Notes under the pieces: model-generated
Seen by the model: only the letters and a program-made list of their open reading frames with translations
Databases searched by the model: none
Told to the model about the DNA's origin: nothing
Made by a program: the position numbers and the translations under genes
NCBI GenBank assembly: GCA_914767715.1
Contig: OU612071.1
Location: 4,650,001-4,714,000, forward strand
DNA length: 64,000 bases
DNA from: Membranipora membranacea
Taxonomy: Eukaryota; Bryozoa; Gymnolaemata; Cheilostomatida; Membraniporidae
Direction of reading: 5' to 3'
Shown here: positions 11,149 through 22,565 of the stretch, piece after piece
Layout of the letters: each line of letters opens with the position of its first letter
Position numbering within the stretch: the first letter of the stretch is position 1

Positions 11149-14100
11149 CTTGCAGGATGCTTCCTTCCGCTGACAACCTTCACAGCTGCAGTTTCCCCAA
11201 AAACTGTTTGTTCATCCCCGCAGTACACAACATGCACTGAATATTCGAAACTGCAAAGATGATTGAGTGTTATTTACTTAAAATCACAAGTTTGTCTCTG
11301 TCCAAAGATTGTGAAATATCAGTGCTTTAAGGGTGCGGCTGCCATATTCGGCGCCAAGTTTCTCTCAGTTTACAGGCAGGTCAGGCCCAACTGGAGCCTT
11401 AATAGTCAGTAGACTTCAGCGGGATTCGAACCCGAGACCTCCAATACTGGCGCGTTTGAGGGCAGGTGCTCAACCATGTGAGCTACCTCCAACTTCTATA
11501 GATTGCAGATTCTTTAAATAACGCACTCAGTTACATGACTTTTTTCATTTTACCAAGCAAGCAAAATCATTTCAGCTTGCAAAATTACAGTTTTTGATAG
11601 GAATACTAAGTTTGGTCTGCCAATCTAGACTCTTGATTCTATTTTTTTTCCATGCAAAAAGTAATTTTCATTTCTACCTTGCAGTCACAGTGGCCCTCAT
11701 TTTAGTCATTTCCATGACCTATTTCTGATCTACAAAGTTCATGCAGGATCATAATTATGAGGCTAGGTAACCCCTATTGATTTCTAAATGACCTCAACTT
11801 GCACATGTATAGGCTTTTCCTGTGGGGGATTTATCACTCAAATTTGTATGATTGTTTCCAGTACTCTACATCTATGTATCTGATGGCTGGTGCACACTTT
11901 CCCAGACGGCCATCCCAGATAGCCATCCCAGTCAATTTGAACATGAAAATGACACAATCCCAGACTGTGTGGGTCCGTCTGGGATAGTATCTGGAAAGTT
12001 TGTAAAGCAAACTTTCCTGATGCCGTCCCAGACGGACCCAGACTCATTTTGCATCTGGGTGCTATATGAACCTGACATTTGGATGATCTGGGTTCATCTG
12101 GGTCGATCTGGGACGATCCTAAACAATGTGAACATCATCCCAGCACTATCCAAGAGAATAACCTAACTGCTAGTCTGGGATGAATTTTATAATATGTACA
12201 TAATACTGGGACCATCTGGGATTAGCATCTGGGATAGCATCCCAATGTCATCTGGGACAATGTGAACCAGCCATTAGTGTTTTTTAATTGTCTGAACTTG
12301 ATTACACTTGTTGATGATCTTTGATCAAAGATGAGAAACTATTACGCATTGATTAAATGGTAAATAAATATTCATTGTAGAGCGGCATAGGGCATTTGGG
12401 CATAATGAGGTATTATAAGAGATCATACATACCTCGTTACTAGAGAGCATTTCACTCGCTTTGCACCAGCATTGCTATGGTCTGATGTAAATCTGCAGTA
12501 GTAAAGAAATTCAATAATTATCCTGCTATGGTACCAATACCAATATCCATGGATAATGGACAAATGTTGAGTGTGCAATGGTGTCTAAATCCGCTTTAGA
12601 TGTAAATTTACAGAACTCAGCTTCAGCGACGGCCACAATTAATTAGCTGAAGATGATAAACTTCCTTGGCTCTTAAGCAACAAAATAATAATAAATATAT
12701 TAGTTAAAATGAATGAGTTTTCATACCCAGATATAGTAGGAATTTTCCTCTTTTCTGCTTTACTTTTCCTGACTGATTTAGATCTATGGTTATAGAGAAA
12801 ATGAAAGTTATCAGCTGGTAAATTTAGAATAAAGGAGCATTGATATTAAGGCAAATCATTTGAGAAGTTTATGACGAGTCAGTAAAACATTAATATCGTG
12901 TCCACCATCTGTGTCGTTCAAAATAGTGTATTGTTTTGCTTTGCATGTATAGTTGAGTGTGTAACATACCCAATTCTTTTTAGAATCCTTGTGTTTCCTG
13001 TCTTTCAACTGTTCTGTTTTCAACCTGTAGCAATGAACAACAAAAAATTATACTCCGATGTAGAGAGAAGGTAAGCAGCCTAAATATATTCACTGGGAAT
13101 CAAGCAACATTCCAATGTTATTGTACATTTTGATCCTGATAAAATAGGAAAACAAGAGACCCTGCTTAACAGAGGTAAAATCTGTTGTTGGTTGCTGATT
13201 TCTCATCTTGTAGCATAGTGATTGTGAATACTTGTACTCATACCCAGTGATTGAGGTAATCTTGGTATAGGGAGTCTACAATCAACAACACAGAGTCAGT
13301 CTAGTCTGTCGTGGAAAAAACACAAAAAATGAAAAAATGAATTTTTGCATCAATGAGTCACCATTATAATTATTTGGATCAGCTCTGGACCATCATTTTC
13401 ATTGAGTGAGGAACAGCAGAGCCAGAAAACTCACAATTCAATTCCAACATTATTCCAGCTCAATGAAAAGCCAGTAAGGGAGAGTGGAGCTTAACTGTCA
13501 TGACAAAGTGATAAACCAGACAAGTTTGCCAAAAAAGGAGTCTGTGCCAGAGCTTGTAACTAGATTCGTTAAAAGTTTTCTTTGAGAGCATGATCACCAA
13601 TAATGTGATTGTCCAAAATATATTGATTTGTGTCTTTTATTTTTTTGTTGAAACGTGATAAAAGTTTAGCACCTACAGTTCGCTCTTAGACTTTTCATTT
13701 TCTTTGTTCTTCATCTTTTCTGGTTCAGATCTATGTAAGTAAGTAAAGGAGATCATTATCTAGCCAGGTGGCAATATTTAAAAAAACTCTCATATATATT
13801 CTCATTTTGCTGCTTTAAAACCAAGGAAGTCTACAATCTGAACAATTAATAACGAAAATACGTGTGGCCATTGCCCATACTGAGTTCTGAAAACTAACAT
13901 CTACAAGGGATTGAGATACCCTTGCACACTCAATATTTGCTCATTATCCATTATATACAGAATTATAAATTGCCATCACAACAACCGGTCAAACTGCTAT
14001 AAACATTTTATTTAACCACAGGTAATATACCATTTTTGATTCCATAGCAGATGCATTATTCAAATTTCTCACTACTGCAGATTCACATCAAACCATATTT

Positions 14101-17082
14101 TATGCACTTTCTTTTTCTGTATACTTTCCTATCCCGGGCAAATAGTAAGTAATCTGTTTTATTACATATTATTATCTATTATGTTTGAAATACTATCCCA
14201 TGCTGTGTAAATCGATACCTTTCTGCAGGGGCACGGCACCCTCAACAACTTCATTCTCTTCGTTAGATCTAGAATGGCAAGGGAACGTGAATTGTTATCA
14301 AGTGAGTTGCAACTGCTAATTGCTGCAGGTATGAACAATATGATGAATATGTCATAATCTAGAAACAATTTGTTTTACTTGGCCAAAAGCTGTTTTGTTC
14401 AGTTTCACGATATAGAGGATAATATCTTTTCCTCATGTGATATATTGAAATTACATTTCACTACAGTATAATTTCGGACGAGCATGATATGGATGCTTAC
14501 CTTGATCGATATGGTTTAAGTCTCTGCGGAGCAACCGGCTGTTTTCTGTCCTTTATCCTCACTGACCCGGAAGTATTTACTGCCTCAACAGTGTAGGGTT
14601 CGAAAAATCTATCTTCCAGCTTTCCACCTCTCCTTGAGATTTTCTGGCTATTCTTTACCAACACGTCTTTGTCACCTTCTCTGAACATAGGTTGCTTATG
14701 CCTTTTGTCGTAATAGACCTTCTGTTTTGACTGTTCTTCTTTAATCTGATCTTTAGCTGTCAAGTGAAGCTAGGCGATCTTCTCCAGCCGCTTGAGTCTG
14801 TCTTCCAGAGCATGTGAGTCATCACTATCAACAATGTCATCACAGGGAAGTTTTGCCTCCTTTCCATATACTAACTCGTATGGGGTGGCATTAGTTGCCC
14901 TGTTTTTGGAAGTTCTGCTTGCAAAAAGGATGGTTGGAAGGAAAATGTCCCAATCTGTTTGTTTGGAATTTACATACTTGATAAGGCAGTTTGTTAATGT
15001 CTTGTTAAACCTCTCAGTAAGACTGTTCCGCTGAGGGTGGTACGGACTTGTCACTTTATGAGTGATTCCAAGAAGGCAGCACATACCATCATTGACCTTA
15101 TTGCAGAATTCCCTGCCTTGATCAGTGATCACCATTGTCGGTATGCCAGACATCAGAAGATTTCTACCAGAGCTTCACACACTGTCTTTGCTGATTTATC
15201 AGGTAGTGCCACTGCTTCAGGCCATTAAGTTAGGTAGTCAGTGAGCACCATAATGTAAATGTTTCCTTTGTCAGACTCTTTCAGAGGACCAAGCAAATCC
15301 CTTCCATATTTGCTGAGTGACTGATCTGACTTGAACTGGATGCAGGTTACTATGCGATTTCTTGAGGTAGGTCTGCTTTTGACATGCTCGACAAGTTTTT
15401 AAAAAACCAGGGATATAAAAATGATAAGCCATGATTTCTCTTACGGAAATCTGCCATGGATGACAGTCAGTATAACATAATACCTCATTTGTACACCACC
15501 TTGGTTCTTGTTCTATTTTCATAACGGATTCCACAAAGTGTTGTTTGTAAGAAAAGCTCATGAATATATATACCAAGACCATCAGTGGAGTAGCTAGTCG
15601 GATTACAAGAATCTCTGTGAAAAAATCCTAAATTTTTCTGACACCGCAGTATAAATGTAAAACAACAAAGCTAATCATATGACATGATTAACAAAAAAAT
15701 CACCTAGACATATTCTCACCAATATACTCTCTCAAGTCCTCAAACATATTTGGCCAATAGAAGCGGGTAGATAGTTTGGCGTAGCACTTTGTAATACCCA
15801 AGTGACCTCCTAAAGGACCACAATGTATTGCTTCCACAACATTATTTTCTGCTCACCCATAACATATTTCTTAGTTCCTCTATAGAGTAAACCATCTTTC
15901 ATACGCAGTAACTCGCTGCTTTTCGCCTACAAATTTATACATAACAAGTTAAAAACTGGCTTGAGTTTTTCTGTCGTGAGGTTGTATTTATTTTTTCCAG
16001 ACTCCTTTATCTAAAATATTGAGTTTTTTGCACCTAAAGAATTTAATTTCTCTTGAGTAATGCGACAAGACTCGGTTAATCAATATTACGGTACTTTGTT
16101 ACAACATGTAAGATTTAGATAACTATAGCCTGGCCTTTGAGCCTGATATTTTGTAGTTATCATATCTTGGCTCATGCATCATCTAGAACCCGGCGCGCCT
16201 TTAGTTTATTTTAGTTTATTTTTGCATCCAATATCATGGTATAGATAGAATTGAATGCTGACAAAGGTTTCAAGTGACTAAGAGATGAGATTATTAAAAT
16301 GAGTCATGAAAATTAGGAAAAAGGATATGGCACTTTTTTGGGACCTACATAGTTTGGGCCAAAATATAGTTTCACAGCGGGAAGATGTGGGTTAAAAAAT
16401 GAGGGTTAAAATCGCAGGTATTGTCTCTGTTCGAGGACTGGGAAATATCAGTGCCAAGTTTCTCTCAGTTTGCAGGCAGATCGCAGTACACCTGGGGCAT
16501 CATGTGAGCCCAGTAGTTTGCGGTTAGTTTGTTTCTGGCATTCTTGATAACTGATTTGGGTGCATGTGTGGCTGGCATGCTTAAATTTCCGCCTTTTCTA
16601 AAGTCTCGAGGCCGAATTTCCTCCTATAACAATATTGCCCTGTCCATGCTGTTCTCCAGCAACTTACTGTACTTACTTAAACATCTTATTCCTAACTTAT
16701 TGGGGGGTAATCAGGAAGTGGTGTTTTAGTCGCCCCCTTCCTATAGGGGAACCCCAAGCGATCTCGTTATTCATCAGGTAAGAAAAATATATATTTGATA
16801 GTTTTCACTTGCCTATTGCTGTATTCTTAGTAGAAACTAATTATGTTTCTACTATTTACAGTATAATGAGTACTGACTTGTTGACTCCAAACTTTAATCA
16901 GAATATTCAATCAATCACTTAGCCTATAGGGTATAACTTACGGCTACTTGCAACCCATGTGACAATCACAAAACATCAACAATCACAAGACATACCTGAA
17001 AGCTCGTTTCTTATTGGCATCGTCTGTTCCATCAGGCCACACTCTCTCTTTTCTACCCTCTGACAGCACATACTTTGTAAAT
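11149..17082 (-). CDS. Unrecognised multi-exon gene with very short exons
   Basis: Series of open, splice-bounded segments on the minus strand, 5' to 3': 16996-17082, 14219-14268, 13677-13730, 12970-13024, 12727-12783, 12433-12492, 11149-11250. Five of them (all except 14219-14268 and 12970-13024) are phase 2-2 and join without stops. Peptides include FTKYVLSEGRKERVWPDGTD, SEPEKMKNKENEKSKSE, FTSDHSNAGAKRVKCSL and FEYSVHVVYCGDEQTVFGET. Exons 2-5 are highly charged and Lys/Glu-rich, so probably a disordered linker. I recognise no domain. An integrase, a SINE and a MITE lie in its introns. The OTU domain at 9835-10240 could be its 3' end, but the phase does not join directly. The two phase-breaking exons may be false or may mark decay. 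Confidence 0.45.
11295..11493 (-). mobile_element. tRNA-derived SINE
   Basis: On the minus strand a tRNA-like head has an A box (TAGCTCACATGGTTGAGCA, 11467-11485) and a B box (GGGTTCGAATCCC, 11421-11433). A non-tRNA body then runs to about 11295. The body (CCAAGTTTCTCTCAGTTT) recurs at 16425-16515. The head does not fold as a proper tRNA acceptor, so it is not a tRNA gene. Confidence 0.7.
11880..12277. mobile_element. MITE with CATCCCAGA subrepeats
   Basis: Terminal inverted repeats ATGGCTGGTGCACACTTTCC at the left and its diverged complement ending ...AACCAGCCAT at the right bound about 395 bp. The interior is packed with ATCCCAGA and its complement TCTGGGAT in both orientations. No coding capacity beyond chance ORFs. 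It sits in an intron-like position of the minus-strand exon series. Confidence 0.7.
14497..15930 (-). pseudogene. Degenerate gypsy/Ginger-type integrase
   Basis: Integrase relic on the minus strand, N to C. A zinc-binding start (HCGPLGGHLG...RFYWPNMFEDLREYI) lies at about 15735-15830 and the second zinc pair CRAC near 15385. The catalytic core has the second Asp in MVITDQGREF (about 15125) and Glu in SLTERFNKTL (about 15010). A C-terminal chromatin/DNA-binding part (YYDKRHKQP..REGD) covers 14497-14763. The core is interrupted by a stop near 15227 and frame changes. About 300 bp between the two zinc-binding halves look inserted. No reverse transcriptase, protease or LTR is visible, so gypsy fragment or Ginger-type DNA transposon both remain possible. 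Confidence 0.8.
16425..16515 (-). mobile_element. SINE body fragment
   Basis: Matches the non-tRNA body of the SINE at 11295-11493 (shared GAAATATCAGTGC...CCAAGTTTCTCTCAGTTTGCAGGCAG). The tRNA-like head is absent. Confidence 0.6.
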
Positions 17083-17940
17083 CTGTAAATTCCCTGTTAT
17101 CCATGGCAACTAAATTTTGTATAATAACAAAAATAACTTGAGCAAAAATTTAAGGAAGTGAAAACAGATATTTCAAACCACAGAACAAAGATTTTTAGCC
17201 TTTCTTTAACACCGATAATAAAGGAGTCGAACCCTCACAAATATTGGAGGATGTTCACCAAGAATTTGTGAATGTGAAAGAATAATACCACATGAAAATC
17301 TTTGGTAAAAGTTAAAAATAGAATTACATATTCTTCTCCGATGATTGAACTTCTGAACTTTGTCTGTAGTAAGATCAGTTCAATTTACAGACAAAAGTTG
17401 TCTGACAATAAAATTCTATGTAGATACAACATATTGGGCAGTGGCTTAATCATCAAGGTCATATCAACATGTTTAACATTTAACACTTTTGATTGTAGTC
17501 CATGCGCTTGTATTCTTAATGCAATGCATGTATTCTGCAACGCAAATCGCTGGCCTAGAATGCAAAGGTCCTAAATGATGCAATGCAAACTTTCGATTAT
17601 AGCGCAATTAAAAAATGGCTGTGTATATCACAGAAATTTACAGAATTATTGTGATTCAATGATTGTACAAAGTAAATGTCCTAATCGTGAGAATATTTGA
17701 CTTTTGACCTGTTTATTTGAGGTTTATAACGGGGTGTAAAAGAAGTAAATTGGATGATTTATTTATCAAATGATACACTATGATCAACCTATAATTTTTC
17801 GACAATCACTCCAGAAAAAGTCGATACTATCATGAATGGGAATTGCGTTTTATATCTATAATTCAATAATCCCCTTCATGATCACGGCATCTAAATCATT
17901 CCAACAGATGAACCTTATTTTTAACTTACTTTCTTAACAC

Positions 17941-18065
17941 TTATTTAATTGTCAAGCCGATTTTCTTTGGCCTTTTCTGCTCCCCTTTTTGTTGTTGAGC
18001 ATGAACCTTGAAAATTTGCTGGTTACGTTCCATCTCCAGACCAGAAACATCTTATCAATAATATC
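17941..18065 (-). pseudogene. Decayed terminal exon, unrecognised
   Basis: After a good acceptor (ACTTTCAG, ends 18066) the minus strand reads DIIDKMFLV. It then continues most plausibly in a second frame as LEMERNQQIFKVHAQQQKGE, ending TIK-stop at 17941-17943. A one-base indel near 18030 would explain the frame change. Family unknown. It lies upstream (minus-strand sense) of the short-exon gene and could be the 3' end of a separate gene. Confidence 0.4.
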
Positions 18066-18420
18066 CTGAAAGTAGCTCAGCTGCTTGATTGGTGTGTGTT
18101 TAAATTTCTGGTACTGGCGTACATCACCATATTATTTATAATTGAAAAACTCTCTGATCTCATAATATGGAAAAAAATTCCATTAAAGAGTTATATGAGC
18201 TTCAGTTCTCTGGCAGCTGTCCTTTGGTGACGCTGTGCAGGTTATCCATATCAGTGATTGAGCTTTGACCAGGCTCCCATATACGCTGTGTGATGGTCAG
18301 TATTGCAGTTTAAAAGTTGCAACGCGTAGCACATGTGAGAATTGTGATTATACAAGGCGATAGTCTCTAACTCTTTGGTGTTATACGCAATATGGTCTAA
18401 AGGATTAGTTGGGGTTAGGC

Positions 18421-18810
18421 TAGCCTGTCTTGACAAGCTTTGTTCGGGGGGGGGGGGGGGAACAAAGCTTGTCAACTCTTGCATGCTCGACTGTCGAGAA
18501 GCCGATATTAAATATTGTCTTCTCTTTCGATTGAGAAGATAACTCCTTCATCACACTAATCAATTTGTAAACATCCCTATTCAAAATGATTAGCGTGGTA
18601 AAGGAGTTATCTTCTCGATTGCAAGAGAAGACAATATTTAATATCGGCTGCTCGACTATACAATTTGATTAGTGAGATAAAGCAGTTATCTTCCCGATCG
18701 AAAGAGAAGACAATATTTAATATCGGCTGCTCGGCAGTCGAGCATGCAAGAGTTGACAAGCTTTGTTCCCTCCCCCCCCCCCACCGAACAAAGCTTGTCA
18801 AGACAGGCTA
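18421..18810. mobile_element. Foldback/MULE-like MITE with G-tract
   Basis: A 390-bp element with inverted ends TAGCCTGTCTTGACAAGCTT flanked by a perfect 9-bp duplication GGGTTAGGC (18412-18420 and 18811-18819). Each end contains a small hairpin: AACAAAGCTTGTCAA on both sides of a G14 or C-rich tract. Internal arms GCCGATATTAAATATTGTCT are again inverted. The 9-bp TSD points to Mutator-like mobilisation (inference). Diverged relatives lie at 31563-31901 and 52347-52672. Confidence 0.85.
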
Positions 18811-18819
18811 GGGTTAGGC

Positions 18820-20393
18820 GTGCAGCTGACCTGCATCGGAACTCACAACATTCTTTGTCTAGTGACTTGAGTGAGATGTTCTATCAAGTGACAGTATTTC
18901 CATCCTTTCACAATCTCATCACTTTGGTTTTCAGACACTAACCGTTTCTTGTACACATTATACATAATTTATGAGAGATTGTGAGACCCCTTTGACATTA
19001 AATCCTACCGTTGCTTTTCCCAAGAGTTGGGCTCACAGCATGGGGAACTCTTTGTATGATTCCGAACTAGCTAAGCTTCACACTCTGGTAGCTTTTATGA
19101 TTACACAGTCTGAGCAGTTCACGGTCACCACTTTGCAATAATTATTGAATGATTTTTAGACATTCATTTGAATAATATCTGTTTGTGAGCCGCGGAGGTT
19201 ACAAATATGGTCTTCCATTCCAAAAATAATAAAAAATATCTTATTTGTGTACATCATGGGAAGCAAATTTACATCAAACCTCACAGCCAGGCCATTTCTT
19301 ATTCAAATCTACTTTAAAATTTGTGCTCAATGGCTTCTCCCAACCTTTTCATTGGATCATTGTTTGCATAAGGCTTAGAGTGATTGGATAATCATTTAGG
19401 ACGTTTGCATTCTAAATTTTAATTGAGAAGGGTGATGAGATAGGATCTTTACGCTTTGATAACAGCTACATCATGGGAAGCAAATTTACATCAAACCTCA
19501 CAGCCAGGCCGGGCGGATTTTTACACATTGATAAAAGCTAAAATATTTAAGCAAATTAACTCAAACAAAGACCAAATTGTAAAATAAGCTCCAATTTCAC
19601 CAAAACTTCACAAACATGGATTTTGAAATTTTCATCATTTAGGACATTTGCATTCTAGGGCAGCGATATAGGTGACATTTTCGCTGACCTTGCTTGCTGT
19701 CATCTGATTAGCAGTCAGCGGATTAGTGTCTCTTTGTTGCTTGTTTTATGAAACCGCTCTGTGGTCACATCACATGGTATGTTTGCTTTTGTTCCCCAGT
19801 CTATCTTTTTGCATATTATGTTCTATTTTTGGGCTGACATTTTGGTTTTCTGTGAATTGGCATTTGTTATAACAATTGGTTTCTGCCCTGAGATGAGCAT
19901 AATTCCTTGTTGTTGTCACTCCATGATTGATTACTTCTGTGTCACCATGTAATTGCTCAATACCCTGGAGGTTACTTGCTAAACTTGTTTTCATCTCTCA
20001 TTGTGCCTTATGACGTCTGTGGAAAGCCAAATTTCAGAGTCACTAGATTACCTATTTTCCTGTTCTGAGAGGAATCGCATACTCCATTGTGTTTGTCATG
20101 TCTTTGATAGATCACTTCTGTATCCCTTTGCTTGTCGTTCATTATCAAAGCAAGCGCTACCGGGCTGCAGCTGGAAACTCCTAATTGAATATTTTGCAAT
20201 CTCACACAATAACAATGAAGGCGGAGGTGACCTTGAAAAGGGCCAAGGGTTGTGAGGAAGATCAATCCAGCTTCACCTTCTCAAAAGTGATGCAGTGCAG
20301 TCTTGGGGGATACAGTCACATCACTATTTACAACGCACAAATAAATGCATGCATGTATGCATAATAATTTTCAATTATTGTTCATGTGAAACC
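18820..20393. other. Non-coding stretch with a 43-bp direct repeat
   Basis: No gene supported. A 43-bp sequence beginning ACATCATGGGAAGCAAATTT occurs at 19251 and 19470, and ATCATTTAGGAC..TTGCATTCTA occurs at about 19392 and 19634, suggesting an old tandem duplication of about 220-240 bp. ORFs at 19761-20265 on both strands show no domain. Confidence 0.5.
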
Positions 20394-20397
20394 TTAA

Positions 20398-21792
20398 AGG
20401 ATTACTGACACCTTGAAGGTTTTGGTATCATTTTGAAGCTCTTGGTCTAACTAAGATAACATTGGCAAGGTCTAAATTAGACTCTGGCCTCATTTCAAGG
20501 AATAAGCCATTGAGGGAGCAAAATTCTTCTCATATACTCTCATATACTCATATTGTCTCCCCTCACAGATCTTAGAGAAGACAACTCATCTAGTAAATCC
20601 CTTATGAGCAGTAGCCTCATTTCCTGAATTCTCAAATACACACCCCCATCTAAAGGTTCATGATTCACATTGATTACTATGACTATGTAAACAAAGGCAC
20701 GCTTAACCGCAGCTGATGTATTTTACGTGAGGTCATTATGGGCATTCCATCACAAGTGTGATTCATTCAATGGCCATACAGACAAACTAGAAAACATTCT
20801 AAAGTCAATGATGGTATAACCAGAGACTAAAGATATCTATAGTCTCTGGTATAACACAGTACATAGCAAACAGCAATTGTAGAGGGTGATTGTTCAAAGA
20901 GACCACATTTGAAGCCTGGTCCTTTGATCTCTGCCTTCTCAGTGACGCCCAGTGAGGGCAGAGTTACTAAACATATCAACATAAACAGCTGACTGATGAC
21001 TACGACCAGAAATTTGTTTGGCGAATCATTTCTATTTCATAATTTGAGTGCACTTATGCCACACACACTTGCTGGGCAGAATTCTCAACAAATTGCTGCT
21101 AACTATAACATTCCATCAGACTCTGAAGACAGAGAAGAGGATGCCGGGAAACCTCGACAGAGCATGCAAATTCTTGATGGTCCCATTACTAATTTTATGT
21201 GCGCTCAGGCCAAAATTTACAAGGCAAATGAGACTATAAAGCGATGGTTCTCAGATCATTCTGCATTGCTCATGACAGTGGCCCATACCAAAGCTCATAA
21301 TATGTAAACATCAAAACATCATAATCATCCCACTATTGTTTCCTTCAGCTGATTTTGCCTCCAGTTATTCAGCGGTCAGCATGTTCATTCTAGCTAACCA
21401 ACAATAACACCAGTTTGCAACTACAGTGTATACAATGATGATCGGTCTATTGAATAGGGTCCTTTGATGTAGGATTAATTGGAATAGTTACCTAACCACA
21501 ACCTAACGTTTGTTTTACAAACATTGATATTTATTAGCGAGAGCATCATAATAGCTAACAAACTCATTCATGGTTATCAAGTTGGCCCTCAGATTTGAAT
21601 CATGACTGAGCTGGCTCTTGACTGAGAGGGCAACTTCCAATTTAATTTTAAAATGTGCTGTATTCAGCGGGTTTTCAGTTTGTGGCCAACTCAGAAACTG
21701 GTGCTACATCCAAAAAAATGCTATTTTTCATCATTTTTTTCATATTTTTTTACCCCTGCAAACTCCAGAACCTCCAAGGTGTCAGTAATGCT
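20398..21792. mobile_element. 1.4-kb TTAA-flanked (piggyBac-type) element
   Basis: Inverted ends AGGATTACTGACACCTTGAA and AAGGTGTCAGTAATGCT are flanked on both sides by TTAA (20394-20397, 21793-21796), the signature of piggyBac-type insertion. The interior has no recognisable transposase. A 103-codon ORF (20996-21307) with an acidic stretch SDSEDREEDAG is open but unidentified. A near-palindrome centred on GATATC lies at about 20812-20855. Confidence 0.75.
20996..21307 (+). CDS. Unidentified ORF inside the TTAA element
   Basis: 103 codons, ATG to TAA. No membrane segment. Acidic patch at residues 41-49 and a C-terminal half IKRWFSDHSALLMTVAHTKA. It has no visible DDD triad, zinc finger or other transposase hallmark. 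It may be a remnant of the element's gene or chance. Confidence 0.25.
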   Translation: MTTTRNLFGESFLFHNLSALMPHTLAGQNSQQIAANYNIPSDSEDREEDAGKPRQSMQILDGPITNFMCAQAKIYKANETIKRWFSDHSALLMTVAHTKAHNM

Positions 21793-21796
21793 TTAA

Positions 21797-22236
21797 ACAG
21801 ATGTGGCTAGGCTCGGCTAAGGCGGAACTTGACATACACCACTCAGCTGTCTCGCCAGTCATGATTAACATGGACTCCAAAGTTCCGCCTTGATGTTTAC
21901 ATGTATTACCTTGCAGCCAGGCACATAGTAATTAGATTTAAAGCGGATGTAGATATGTAAGATAATATTACGACTTAAGATGCCTAAATGATTGAAAACA
22001 GGGAAGTAGGAGAGGCAAGTAAAACCCTATATTTTATTGAACAATGCCTTGAACAGTCCAATTATAATTGCAAGCATAACCTGCTCAATTAATTTCCTAT
22101 GCAATTGCTAATCATGACTCAATACAAGTCACTCTGATTAAATCAGGCAAGTTGAGAGATTTATGTTTCTATTAGTGTGATAGATTCTGTTGTAATGGAT
22201 GACTGTTAATTTTTTTAGCTTAAATCACACTTACTC
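21797..22236. other. Non-coding stretch with short inverted repeat
   Basis: Contains AAGGCGGAACTT (21819) facing AAAGTTCCGCCTT (about 21880), a stem of about 12 bp. Near 21994-22010 lies a first copy of the ACAGGGAAGTAGGAGAGGCAA motif that recurs in the 42-46 kb repeats. Confidence 0.45.
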
Positions 22237-22565
22237 CGACTGGGAAATTGAAACCAACCACATATATATGTAGGAAAGATCTTCGCTGAGCGCAAATTGA
22301 ACAAAATCGGGCTTAGTACTGAGGCAGTCCACACTGAGCTCAGACAGGGAAGCTGACAGTATATACGTTTATAGTTGACAGTACTGTTGGCTACGCTTAA
22401 CAGCTTGGAGGTATTTTGCTTGATGCAAATATCAGGATGATTATGAATCTATCCACTTACATATTGGAGGTAAGCTAAAGATTTTCACTCAGTTTTAAAA
22501 AACATGGTTTTATTGTCAAATGATCTCTGCTTTAAGTGTGTTATTGGGTTGATGAGGAATTTGAT

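Noticed and set aside
11405-11493. tRNA gene on the minus strand
   Set aside because: A and B boxes are present, but acceptor stem pairing fails and a SINE body follows; likewise for 37495, 40345, 43400 and 57150.
19761-20265. Overlapping plus and minus ORFs of 60-85 codons as genes
   Set aside because: No domain, no splice context and both strands equally open; typical chance frames.
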